A stretch of DNA of 64,000 nt from Spirosoma telluris (lineage in GTDB: Bacteria; Bacteroidota; Bacteroidia; Cytophagales; Spirosomataceae): assembly GCA_003259005.1 (NCBI GenBank), contig QLII01000001.1, positions 2,930,501 through 2,994,500 on the forward strand, in the 5' to 3' direction. Positions 1 to 9,152 of the stretch are shown piece by piece. The notes below the pieces were generated by a model. That model did not search any database, was not told the origin of the DNA, and saw only the letters and a list, made by a program, of their open reading frames with translations. The translations under genes were made by a program, and so were the position numbers. Position 1 is the first letter of the stretch. Each line of letters opens with the position of its first letter.

Positions 1-1036
1 CGGTACTTAACCAATTCCGCTACTCCGATGTATTCCAGGCATTTGCCGAGAACTTCGGAGCCAACGACCGGATTTTTATTATTAGCTCAATTTTTGGTGG
101 AACGGGCGCAGCTGGTTTCCCAATTCTGCTCAAAAATATTCGGGGAGCGCAAGCCATTGGGCAGATTCCAAACCCGGCCTTTCTGACCAATGCCAAGATC
201 GGCGCGGTATCGGTGATGCCCTACTTCAGCCTGACTACCAACGATAACAAGTTGATCGACCCCGCTTCGTTCATTGCCAAAACCAAAGCGGCTCTGAACT
301 ACTACCAGAAGGGCGTGAACCCATCCGTAAACGCGCTTTATTACATCGGCGACGACCAGACGAAAGCCTATACCTACGACCCCGGCGCGGGCGGGCAGAA
401 AAACGAAGCCCACTTCGTGGAGATGGCATCGGCGCTGGCCATTGTCGATTTCATGAACATTGACGACGGTAGCCTGTCAGTCACCAATGGTCGGCCAACG
501 AATCCGGTTTACAAGGAGTTTGGTATCGAGCAGGACAGCATCAGCATTCAGTTGGGCCATCTCGCCAATCCGACCAAGCAACTCATTAGCCTCCCCTGTC
601 GAAAATGGCGCTGTTCAGTACGTATCTAAACCAGCGGATTCGGCAGGCGGCTGGCACCGTTCAGTGGTCAAAGGCCAACCCAACCATTTCGACTTCGTTT
701 CTGAACTCTGGCTTTTTCAACAGCGTCAAAAATTTCGATGCTGCTTTCCGGCAATGGCTTTCTGAGATGCGTGAGAACAAGCGGTCATTTGAGCCCTTCC
801 TACTCGATGCGGGCAATCTAGGGCATACCGTACGGGGTTTCGAGCCCAAAAAGAGAGGGATTTTCGGCGGGGAATCGGATGTAAAACTGGACATTGTAGA
901 CGATTTCGACCAGACACTCAACAAAACCGCCGAAGGAAAAGCCTACGGCAGTGAAGCCGACAAATTCATTCAGTTATTCTCGGAAGGAACCGACCAGTTC
1001 GTCCGCGAACGACTGCCTAAAGTGATGGACTATTGA
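1..1036 (+). CDS. Tubulin-like GTPase-fold protein (5'-partial, one frameshift)
   Basis: The window opens inside this gene; reading frame 3 is open from base 3. Its protein carries GGTGAAG at about bases 98-120, matching the glycine-rich nucleotide-binding signature of the tubulin/FtsZ fold. I assign it to the bacterial tubulin-like (Tubulin_2-type) group rather than FtsZ, because the flanking sequence is unlike FtsZ and the neighbour is an actin-like ATPase. Frame 3 runs out near base 595 and the protein continues in frame 2 to a TGA at 1034-1036. One extra C in the CCCC run near 594-597 restores a continuous reading, so a missing base is likely. The N-terminus lies outside the window. The cellular role is unknown. 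Fold fairly sure, function not. Confidence 0.72.
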
Positions 1037-1043
1037 GTTAACG

Positions 1044-1124
1044 AGTTTGAGGTTTGAGGTTTGTAGTTGGCTGCGCAAATAGATTTAGACGTGCCAGCCA
1101 ACTACAAACCTCAAACCTCAAACT
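1044..1124. repeat. Perfect 29-bp hairpin of heptamer words, inside operon
   Basis: Arms 1044-1072 and 1096-1124 are perfect reverse complements over 29 bases, with a 23-base loop. The left arm reads in 7-base steps: GTTTGAG, GTTTGAG, GTTTGTA, GTTGGCT. It starts 8 bases after the tubulin-like stop codon and ends 14 bases before the ATG of the actin-like gene. A messenger covering both genes would fold here. No T-run follows, so it is not a standard terminator; RNA processing or stability is possible. Confidence 0.9.
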
Positions 1125-1138
1125 GCAAACTACATAAA

Positions 1139-4100
1139 ATGCCAACAACATTCAGCTTACATAACCCTACCCCTGGCCTGCACTGGTACGTCAGCAAACC
1201 GCTGGGTACCGACCAGATTGCGGCCATTCGTGACCCACAGGGTGGTCAGACCATAAAACAGCCCACCTCCATTCCGAGTCCATTTGCCCGGATGGATCTG
1301 GTGCGTTCGGCCTTCCTGAATCTGGCCCTTAAGCCCGATTTGAGCGGCACCATGAACGACCAGCGTGTGGTGTCCGACGCACTGGATGTAGGCGAGTTGT
1401 TTTTCAACTACGACAAGCTCAAGACCTACATCACCATTACCCCCTTCGACGTTCAAACCGATCTTAACAAGCTTCGTCAGTCGACCAATCAGGGGCATAA
1501 ACGCCTTGGTGATGCCCTAAAACTATTTCTGGATCAGGATGCGCCCGAGTATAATTTTGGCGACATCAACCGCCTGTTCGTATTGAGCTATCGGGGCCGG
1601 GTTGTCGGCGGAACCTCACCGAAGACCTTATTTTTCAGTTCTGGAAATGATCTAAGCTGGGTCGATGTGTCGATGGGAAATGATCGACTGTTCGATGCGT
1701 CGGTTTGCCCGCTGCACCAACGCGACATCGAATACCAGAAGTTCTGGTACGCGATCAAGCAGTTTATGCCCAACTTCCGCGACCGTTTCCGCGAAGTGGA
1801 TGACTATCTGAACCGAAGCCGCAGCCTGTTGCAGCAGCAAAATCCAGCAATGTTCTACGAGCATATCGAGTCGCACAATGGGCAGCCATTGCTGACACGC
1901 GAAAAGTTCGACCAGGATTTTGACGAATTGACCACCGGGCCGGGTGATATTGTGGAAGTACTTGGCTTCCCGCTTCGCAAGAAAAAGTCCGATGCCCGTG
2001 CGATCGACAAGGTCAGTGATTTCATTATCAAATCCGACAAGTATGCCCGGCTGAATCCGAATCAACCCCGGCCGATGGCGTTACAAAATCGCTTTTTCCG
2101 GCAGTTCATGTATGTGCCACAGGCGCAGTGGAACTCGAACACGCCGGTGCCCTACTACGCTCGCGAGTCGTGGCGCGACAACCAGCGCCCTTTACCGGGA
2201 CAGCCGGGAAATTATCCGTGGCTCACGGTCAGTGATTTACTGGAGCCGTACCTTATCCGTCTGCCATTCCCAACCGACCGGGGCCGCTTCTTCGATGGCA
2301 ATCTGCAAACACCGGCTACCGATAAAGGCTTTTTGCTCCCGCTCAAAAAGGATTTCTTTGATTTCTTCGATGTCGATGACCTGCTCACGGGTCGGGTTCG
2401 GCTGAAGATGACCCCGCAGGGTGGTGGCATCAACGTAACGCTCGACATTCCGGTTACAGCACCCAACCAGCCCGGCAACCAGTTTGTCACCTTTGAGCGG
2501 GTGTATAGCCTCACAGCGGGCACATCAAGTGCCCCGAATGAAGCCACCAATGAAGGAATCATTGTCGAGAACTCATTTACGGTTAATATCTATCCATTTG
2601 TCCGGTCGGGTGCCGTCACCGTGCCTGCCGACTATCGGGTTCAGCTTATAGAGTCTGGTTTCGATAGCCAGAACCAGTATGAGCTGACGTATTTTGGTCA
2701 GAAGAACAATGCAGAGGTAAAGGCGGAATCGAAGCACCAGCGCACAGTTCGTCAGCAAAATACAGACGGATCGAGTGTGTATTACGTGCTCCGCGAAGAG
2801 TTCGATTATCTACAGGCGAACATACGTGGCGATGGCCGTGAGATGAACGGCGTGCTGATTCCACGCTGGCAATTGTACAACGGGGGCAGCAAGCAGTTTG
2901 AGTTTTCGGTGGATTTCGGAACGACCAACACCCACGTTGAATACAAAGTGGATGGAGGATCACCCCGGCCGTTCGATGTGGCCGAACTGACCCGCAGGTG
3001 GCTACGTTAGTGGCTCCAGCGCAATACAATCCAGCCTTGTTTGAGTTGTTTTTGCTGTACGATCTGGAGTTCGTTCCGCCAACCATTGGCCCTGGTCGTC
3101 CGGATAATTTTCCGACACGAACGGCCATTGCCGAGCCAATGAACCTGAGTTTTAATCAGCAGACGCAGGCCCTCGCCGATTTCAATATTCCGTTTTATGT
3201 AGAGCGGCAACCGGCAGGTTCCAACCGCATCACCACCAACCTGAAATGGGCCAAAACCAGCGACCAGACCGAACGTCGTGTCGAGGCTTTTCTGGAAGAG
3301 TTGCTGATGCTCATCAAGAATAAAGTGCTCACCGAAGGCGGCAATCTGGCTCAAACTACGGTATACTGGTTCTTCCCGGCCAGTATGACACCCGGTCGGG
3401 TGAGCCAGCTCCGCGCCGACTGGCAGCTGTTGTATGACCGGTACATTGGTGGGTCGGCAGGTCGGCTGCGTGAAGTGTCGGAGTCAGTCGCTCCGTTCTA
3501 TTATTACAAACAGAACCCAACCTTAAGCGCATCGGCCCGGCCCGTTATCAACGTGGATATTGGTGGCGGCACTTCCGATGTTGTCGTGTACGAACGCAAC
3601 GAGCCCAAGTTGCTGACTTCCTTCCGCTTTGCGGGTAATGCTATTTACGGCGATGCCTTCAGCGAATACGGTGCAGCCAGTCACAACGGTTTCGTCCGTA
3701 AGTACGCCGACCGTATTCAGACCCTTTTAGACAGCCAAAGCCTTGGAAACCTGAGTGATAACAACCGGCGGATTCTGGATACCAATCGGTCGGAAGACAT
3801 CATGGCATTCTGGTTCTCCATCGAAAAAAGTAATGATGTAAAGGCCAAAAGCATGCTGTCGTTCAATGGCATACTGGCTAAAGATGAAGACCTGAAAGTG
3901 GTATTCGTATTGTTCTATTCAGCGCTGCTTTACCATATTGCGCGGCTGATGAAGCACCGGAATATCAGTTTACCGGGAGCCATTACGTTTAGCGGGACGG
4001 GCTCGAAACTGCTCACCATCATCAGTTCCGACGATCAGATGCTGGGCAAACTGGCACGGGCTATTTTCGAGAAAGTGTACGAGCAAATGTACGATACCAG

Positions 4101-4572
4101 TGGGCTAACGCTATTTTACGAACGCAAAGGGCCAAAAGAAGTAACCTGCAAAGGTGCCCTCATGCAGCCTGCCAACAGTCGGCCAGTCGATACTGAAGCT
4201 ATTAATTACGTGTATCCGGCTACCTTTAACGACGAGTTCCCGGCGCTGACGTATGCTGACTTACGCAAACCAGAAGTGATCGACTCGTTACTGAAAGAAA
4301 CCAACGCATTCATCGACTTTTTCTTCGCCATTAACCAGCAGTTTAGTTTCGTCCGAAACCTGAACGTATCGGCACGGTCGCTGGTGATTGCGCAGCAGGA
4401 ATTACGCACGCACCTGGATACGTCGCTCATGGATGGCATTCAACGGAAAGAGGGTGATGTAGCTGCGGAATACAGTGGAATGACTGATGCCCTTGGCGCA
4501 CCGATTGAAGAAACGCTGTTCTTCTATCCGCTCATTGGCGCGATTAACAAATTAGCCAATGCATTGGCGTAA
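1139..4572 (+). CDS. Large actin/Hsp70-fold ATPase, SrfB-like (one frameshift)
   Basis: After repair the protein is about 1144 residues. The phosphate-1 motif of the actin/Hsp70 superfamily (DFGTTNT) lies near residue 592, phosphate-2 (DIGGGTSD) near residue 807, and an adenosine-type FSGTGSK motif follows. The first 590 residues precede the ATPase fold and match nothing I recognise. Size and layout suggest the SrfB-type actin-like proteins, but that family name is my inference. The frame changes from 2 to 1 at about 2991; one extra C in the CCC run gives ELTPQVATLV and joins both halves. The ATG at 1139 was chosen because it lies just after the hairpin; upstream in-frame sequence is the hairpin itself. 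Presumably cytoplasmic and co-transcribed with the tubulin-like gene. Confidence 0.75.
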
Positions 4573-4578
4573 ACTAGG

Positions 4579-4650
4579 GTCATTCATAGTCAGTGATTGT
4601 CGTTGGTAGTCATGCACGGTTACCAATGACAATCACTGACTATGAATGAC
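4579..4650. repeat. 30-bp word hairpin downstream of actin-like gene
   Basis: Arms 4579-4608 and 4621-4650 pair over 30 bases with one G-T wobble, around a 12-base loop. The arms are made of the words GTCATT and ATAGTCA. A further half copy (bases 4651-4669) runs into the next gene and supplies a misleading in-frame ATG at 4656. It lies between two same-strand genes. Confidence 0.9.
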
Positions 4651-4676
4651 GACCAATGACTATGAATGATAACCTT

Positions 4677-6020
4677 ATGCGAACAATCCCCTTTTGTATA
4701 CTAACCCTGCTTACATCCGTATCCTTCGCCCAGAACATCAACCAGTCGGCGGTTGATACGATGACAAAAGATGTGGCGATCGCTGTTTTTGGCAAAATCA
4801 GCCAGGAAAAAGGGCAGTTGAAAGCGCAGACCATTTATACCCAGCTACTAAGTTGCAGTGATGGGTGCGATCCGCAGAACATTATCCGTACTGTTGGCAG
4901 TTGGGATCAAGTGGGGGCAAAAATGCAGGAGCTGAGTGAGTTAAAAAATACAGCGACATTTATTGCTATGTCGCCGGAAGATGCGAATGTGGCCATTCGA
5001 AAGCAGTTAGCTACTTTCTACAGCCGCTACAAAGCGGACAATAATTATGGCAAGCCGCTGAACTCAGCGGTACAGGCTCAGATACTGGCAAAAATTGACC
5101 AGATGCTTCCGCCCGCCGTGGCCCCCGAACCAAGCCCGGCAGTTTCGGAAAGTTCTACTGTTTCGGAGGCAGTTCCAGGCAACGATATTGACCCGGCATC
5201 TTTTCAGATTAGTAAATTAGAGCGTGAGGTAAAGGAACGAGAGGACAAACAACTCTGGATGATGATCATAAGTGGACTAGTTGGATTGTTGGTCGGCGCA
5301 GGAGCCATTTATTTATTGCTATACCGGGCAGCGCAGGCTGAACTTCAAGCGTTATTGGACGAAAACAACCGGCTACGAAATTCCCTGGAATCATTCCGGC
5401 GGGCGAACTCCGGTAATAATGTCAATTCGGTTCGGGTCGATTATCGGCAGAAAGCAGATGCCTACGACGCTATTGTTAAGGAACTGGATACAGACAAACC
5501 CTTGGTCGTGATTCGGCAACTGAAACAGCAAGGTAGTAGTGTCTTGCCCAAATCGACACCCGTTGCCCGTGCTCCAGAATCCTTCGTTGAGCCAGTAGCA
5601 ACGCCTGATCCTGTTCAGATGCAGGAGCCAGCCCCCTTCGTTCAGACACCCAGCCCAATTCCAGCCCCTGCCCGCCCCCGCTCGGAAGTATTCTATTTCC
5701 CCCCACCTGATCCAAACGGACAGTTCGACATGGCGCAGAAGTCCAGTTCACTCTCTCCAGAATCGGCCTATCGTTTCAGCGTTAGTGCCGAAGCGTCGGA
5801 CCGCGAAAGCCCATCGGTTGCGTCGTTTCGGTTTGAGGCCGAACCAGGCCGGGTAGCTCGGTTTCTAACATACCGCAACTACATGATTGAACCGGCCTGT
5901 GAGAGTGAAAACAGCTATACCACTACCCACACCCGCATCACTATGCGCCGGGATGGCACAGCAATGCTCGAAAATGGCGTCTGGCGGGTGAAAACCAAGG
6001 CATTAATTCGGTATGAGTAA
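4677..6020 (+). CDS. Exported single-pass membrane protein with coiled coil, unknown
   Basis: The N-terminus (MRTIPFCILTLLTSVSFAQ) is a signal peptide. After an extracytoplasmic stretch of about 170 residues comes a strong membrane helix at roughly residues 192-215. A coiled-coil segment follows (AELQALLDENNRLRNSLES), then a Pro/Ala-rich linker and a C-terminal domain of about 75 residues. I do not recognise a family. An in-frame ATG at 4656 lies within the word repeat, so I prefer 4677, directly ahead of the signal peptide. The stop lies two bases before the next ATG, so both genes are very probably one operon. It could tether the neighbouring NTPases to the membrane; that is inference. Confidence 0.75.
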   Translation: MRTIPFCILTLLTSVSFAQNINQSAVDTMTKDVAIAVFGKISQEKGQLKAQTIYTQLLSCSDGCDPQNIIRTVGSWDQVGAKMQELSELKNTATFIAMSPEDANVAIRKQLATFYSRYKADNNYGKPLNSAVQAQILAKIDQMLPPAVAPEPSPAVSESSTVSEAVPGNDIDPASFQISKLEREVKEREDKQLWMMIISGLVGLLVGAGAIYLLLYRAAQAELQALLDENNRLRNSLESFRRANSGNNVNSVRVDYRQKADAYDAIVKELDTDKPLVVIRQLKQQGSSVLPKSTPVARAPESFVEPVATPDPVQMQEPAPFVQTPSPIPAPARPRSEVFYFPPPDPNGQFDMAQKSSSLSPESAYRFSVSAEASDRESPSVASFRFEAEPGRVARFLTYRNYMIEPACESENSYTTTHTRITMRRDGTAMLENGVWRVKTKALIRYE

Positions 6021-6022
6021 TC

Positions 6023-6625
6023 ATGAAAGGCACACATACTAGTTCATTGGCTATTCGATTCGCTGTCTTTATCTGTCTGTTCACCACGGCTGTTTATCTG
6101 TCAGGCTGTTCAGGCTGTTCACGGTCAGGTAGTCATCAGCCCAGAAAAAACAAGCATAGTCCGACCGATCAACCCAAGAGTCAAACCGCCCAGGCAGCCA
6201 CTCCAATACCAAAACCAACCTTGACCCAGATTGGGAGTGGCCCAACGGAAGTGGCTATGGAAAAAGAAAAGGGTGTTTATAAAATCCCAGTTATTATTAA
6301 TGGGCATCCCATGAAATTTATCCTGGATACGGGTGCCAGCCTGATTTCCATCTCATCGACCGAAGCCGAATTTATGATGAAGCAGGGAACAATTACTGAA
6401 GACGATATCGTGGGACAGTCGCGGTTTGAAGATGCGAATGGCGATTTATCCCCTGGTGACCTGATCCGGTTGAAATCCGTACAGATCGGAGACCGGGTAC
6501 TCGAAAACGTAACCGCCAATGTAGTGCGCAGTACAAAAGCTCCTTTGCTATTAGGTCAGTCTGCTTTGTCGAAGTTTGGTAAAATTTCCGTAGATTATCG
6601 GAGGAACGTGGTGACGTTCGACTGA
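6023..6625 (+). CDS. Lipoprotein with retropepsin-like aspartic protease domain
   Basis: A lipobox (YLSGC, Cys29) follows a hydrophobic N-terminal segment, so this should be a lipoprotein. A polar linker of about 45 residues leads to a compact domain with DTGAS (Asp102) and, about 70 residues later, LLLGQSALSKFG. This is the layout of clan AA retropepsin-like proteases in bacteria, which act as dimers with one Asp from each chain. The only other candidate would be an inactive relative, but the DTGA motif is intact. It starts two bases after the previous stop. The substrate is unknown; the membrane protein just upstream is an obvious candidate by position only. Confidence 0.85.
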   Translation: MKGTHTSSLAIRFAVFICLFTTAVYLSGCSGCSRSGSHQPRKNKHSPTDQPKSQTAQAATPIPKPTLTQIGSGPTEVAMEKEKGVYKIPVIINGHPMKFILDTGASLISISSTEAEFMMKQGTITEDDIVGQSRFEDANGDLSPGDLIRLKSVQIGDRVLENVTANVVRSTKAPLLLGQSALSKFGKISVDYRRNVVTFD

Positions 6626-6659
6626 AATTTGTTGTTTATTGCAGGATACTGTAGCTAGA

Positions 6660-6774
6660 GTTACTATTGATTCTGTGGTTTCTATTGATTCTGTAGATTC
6701 TATTGCATCAAGTCGCGGTTTTGCACTACAACAGAATCCATAGAATCAATAGAAACCACAGAATCAATAGTAAC
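6660..6774. repeat. 42-bp hairpin of nonamer words
   Basis: Arms 6660-6701 and 6733-6774 pair over 42 bases with two wobble-compatible differences. The words repeat every 9 bases: ATTGATTCT, GTGGTTTCT, ATTGATTCT, GTAGATTCT. It fills the gap between the retropepsin-like gene and the FkbM gene. Confidence 0.92.
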
Positions 6775-6794
6775 GAAATCGGAAGGTTATCCTT

Positions 6795-7532
6795 ATGAAC
6801 AAAACGGCAATTAACTACGTAAAATCGTTTTTTTCCGCTTTCGGGCTATTCGTTGCCCGTCGATACCCAAACGCGGTAAACGGTCACGATTTAACGTATG
6901 ATCTGAAGGTTGTTGTTCGCAAGGAGAATCCGCTTTGCTTTGATATAGGCGCTAACCGTGGCCAAACGATAGAACTACTCCAGAGCTGTTTCCGAAATCC
7001 TACTATTCATGCATTTGAGCCCTCATCCGCTACTTTTACCACGTTATCGAGTCAATCGTTCGGGCCACAGGTAACGCTTCATCAGCTCGCCCTTGGCGAC
7101 CAGGCCGGAGTTGCTACGTTTCGGAATTACACCCAATCGGAACTGAGTTCATTTCTGCCGGTGAATACCAACAAATCGGAAAATATATTTGCGGAAGAAG
7201 CACTAATTTTGGCCGAATCAGTTCAGGTAAATACACTGGATTCTTTCTGTGCTGCACAGGGTATTGAGCAGATTGATTTACTTAAAATTGATACGCAGGG
7301 ATTTGAGTTACCCGTGTTACGAGGAGGAGCCGACTTATTCAAAAACCAACGAATTGGTGCCGTCTTACTCGAACTGAATTTTTCACCCCTGTACGAAGGT
7401 CAGTCTGATCCACTGGAAATTCTTGCACTGATGCGTACCCATAACATGCGACTGGTTGATTACTATGAAAAAGAGCGGGCAAGCGGCATGGAGCTTTCCT
7501 GGACAACTGCCCTGTTTATGCGATACCCTTAA
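6795..7532 (+). CDS. FkbM family methyltransferase
   Basis: 245 residues. CFDIGANRGQT (about residues 40-50) is the SAM-binding loop, HAFEPS follows as the acidic strand-2 region, and LLKIDTQGFELPVLRGG in the C-terminal half is the hallmark of FkbM methyltransferases. Members usually O-methylate sugars or polyketides. Nothing here fixes the acceptor, and no glycosyltransferase is adjacent. The position between the retropepsin-like lipoprotein and the WG-repeat protein suggests it belongs to the same locus, but a hairpin separates it on each side, so co-transcription is uncertain. Full length, cytoplasmic. Confidence 0.9.
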   Translation: MNKTAINYVKSFFSAFGLFVARRYPNAVNGHDLTYDLKVVVRKENPLCFDIGANRGQTIELLQSCFRNPTIHAFEPSSATFTTLSSQSFGPQVTLHQLALGDQAGVATFRNYTQSELSSFLPVNTNKSENIFAEEALILAESVQVNTLDSFCAAQGIEQIDLLKIDTQGFELPVLRGGADLFKNQRIGAVLLELNFSPLYEGQSDPLEILALMRTHNMRLVDYYEKERASGMELSWTTALFMRYP

Positions 7533-7550
7533 AATAAATAGACCACTGAT

Positions 7551-7602
7551 TTTTATGATCTCTATGATTTAGTATGATTCAAAAATCATATAGATCATAA
7601 AA
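7551..7602. repeat. 20-bp imperfect word hairpin
   Basis: Arms 7551-7570 and 7583-7602 match in 19 of 20 positions. The words are variants of TATGATC/TATGATT (period about 9-10). It lies between the FkbM gene and the WG-repeat gene and ends in T-rich or A-rich flanks on both strands, so it could also terminate transcription. Confidence 0.8.
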
Positions 7603-7627
7603 TCCGCGTTCCATTCAACGCCATCTC

Positions 7628-9046
7628 ATGACTGAAACCGAACTGACCGACCGACTTCGTGAAGCCATTGTTCTCGATGGGCCTGACGTTTGGCGAACCA
7701 ACGGCTACCTTCAGGATGCACAACAGGCAGGACTTTCGTTGACCGACGCCCTAAAGCGGGCGACCGAAATAAGCCAGGAAGTAGCTAACAATAGCTTGTT
7801 GTTTCAGAATATTCAGGCCCGTATTGCCCGGCTGGCTCAACCTTCGCGTGCCCATTTAATTGACCAGGATCTGAACCAGATTGTCAATGCAGCTACTTCA
7901 CTGAAACTCTCGGCTGACTTTGTCCGGAACCGCTGGGTTCCGCTTGTTCTGCAACGCCTGGCACCTCCTCCGGTCCCAAAACAAGTTGAGCCCGTTGTGG
8001 TGATTCCTCCTACACCCGTAGCCGACCCTATTACTAAATCCGATACATTTAAGGAGTTAATCAAAGCAGAACCGGAGTTACCCAAGCCAGAGCCTCAAAA
8101 AATTACGGTTCAAGATCCAGAGCCAATCAAACCACCTATTGCGCCACCGCCTGTAGTGGTTGAACAACCCACGTCCACAACGTCATCCAGTCTGTATGAG
8201 CCCCCGCCTATCGTGCGGTCATTTACGGCCACCCCTGCCCGTGTACGCAAGGGGCAATCGGTAACCCTAGCCTGGGAGGTTGAGAATTTATTAGCGGTGA
8301 CGATTGATGATTTAGGCGAAGGCCTATCCCCTATTAACAGAGGCTGGGTAAAACCCGCAAAAAGCACAGACTATACCCTGTTCGATGCCAATAACAATCC
8401 GTTAAGCACGGTACGAGTCGAGGTGATCCCCAGCGACCGGAGTGGTATTTATGGCGTTTTATTTGCGATGGCGTTATTGGCCATAATTTATTGGTTTATA
8501 AAAAGCAGTAACTCCAGGCCCGCGGAACCGAAACCAAAGCGAAAAACCGAACAAACAACCAATTCGATTCAGGAAGAAAAACCAACTGAAATTTCGGCAG
8601 TAAGCCATCAGGCACCCGATAAAGAGCCGCCAACAAGTGAAGCTACAGAAGCTACAGATACACCTGCCGTAGTACCTGGTGGCCCTTCAGTTGCATCGGC
8701 TGATGTTCCCAAAGACGACAATAAACCCGTTAGCAAGCCAGTAGAGAATAAGCCTAGTCTGCCCGAACCAGAAACGAAGCCAGCTACCCCAGCCGATGCC
8801 CGACAGGGAAAATACGAAGAAGCTTTTGGCAACAAACCTTACGATAAAGTAGAACTGGGAGCCGACGAACGCGGCTGGCGACGGGCGCGAAGCAAAGGTC
8901 GATGGGGTTACATCGACGAAGATGATGAATGGGTGATTCAGCCTGAATTTGAAGCCGTTACCCCCTTCCGAGGAAACACTGCGACTGTATTTCTAAACGG
9001 CCAACTCATGACCATCAACCGGAATGGCGAGCAGGTCAGGAATTAG
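7628..9046 (+). CDS. Single-pass membrane protein with Ig-like and WG-repeat segments
   Basis: 472 residues with no signal peptide. An alpha-helical N-terminal domain (about 1-120) is followed by a Pro-rich linker and an Ig-like segment near residues 195-270 (PIVRSFTATPARVRKGQSV). A membrane helix lies at about 276-292, then a second low-complexity Pro/Glu/Lys linker. The C-terminal 70 residues hold a WG-type repeat (KGRWGYIDEDDEWVIQPEF). WG repeats are binding modules of unclear ligand. Orientation would place the helical domain and the WG domain on opposite membrane sides. It is the last plus-strand gene of the cytoskeleton-like locus. Role unknown. Confidence 0.72.
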   Translation: MTETELTDRLREAIVLDGPDVWRTNGYLQDAQQAGLSLTDALKRATEISQEVANNSLLFQNIQARIARLAQPSRAHLIDQDLNQIVNAATSLKLSADFVRNRWVPLVLQRLAPPPVPKQVEPVVVIPPTPVADPITKSDTFKELIKAEPELPKPEPQKITVQDPEPIKPPIAPPPVVVEQPTSTTSSSLYEPPPIVRSFTATPARVRKGQSVTLAWEVENLLAVTIDDLGEGLSPINRGWVKPAKSTDYTLFDANNNPLSTVRVEVIPSDRSGIYGVLFAMALLAIIYWFIKSSNSRPAEPKPKRKTEQTTNSIQEEKPTEISAVSHQAPDKEPPTSEATEATDTPAVVPGGPSVASADVPKDDNKPVSKPVENKPSLPEPETKPATPADARQGKYEEAFGNKPYDKVELGADERGWRRARSKGRWGYIDEDDEWVIQPEFEAVTPFRGNTATVFLNGQLMTINRNGEQVRN

Positions 9047-9056
9047 GGATTAGTGG

Positions 9057-9149
9057 AGTGGGTGGAGTCAGTGAAATGGTCTATCTCTAGTACTTACTCC
9101 ACCCACTCTCACTCACTACACTACTCTAACTTATTTCACTAACTCCACC
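9057..9149. repeat. Nested word hairpin between convergent genes
   Basis: Two nested pairings: 9057-9068 with 9096-9107 (12 of 12), and 9061-9077 with 9133-9149 (16 of 17). The words are GTGGAGT and its relatives. The element ends three bases before the stop of the facing gene, a natural place for a two-way terminator. Confidence 0.8.
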
Positions 9150-9152
9150 AAA

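Noticed and set aside
1067..1138. Longer N-terminus for the actin-like protein
   Set aside because: Those codons are the hairpin; the ATG at 1139 follows it directly.
4656..4676. Upstream ATG for the membrane protein at 4677
   Set aside because: It lies inside the word repeat, whose AATGA units create ATGs by chance; the signal peptide begins at 4677.
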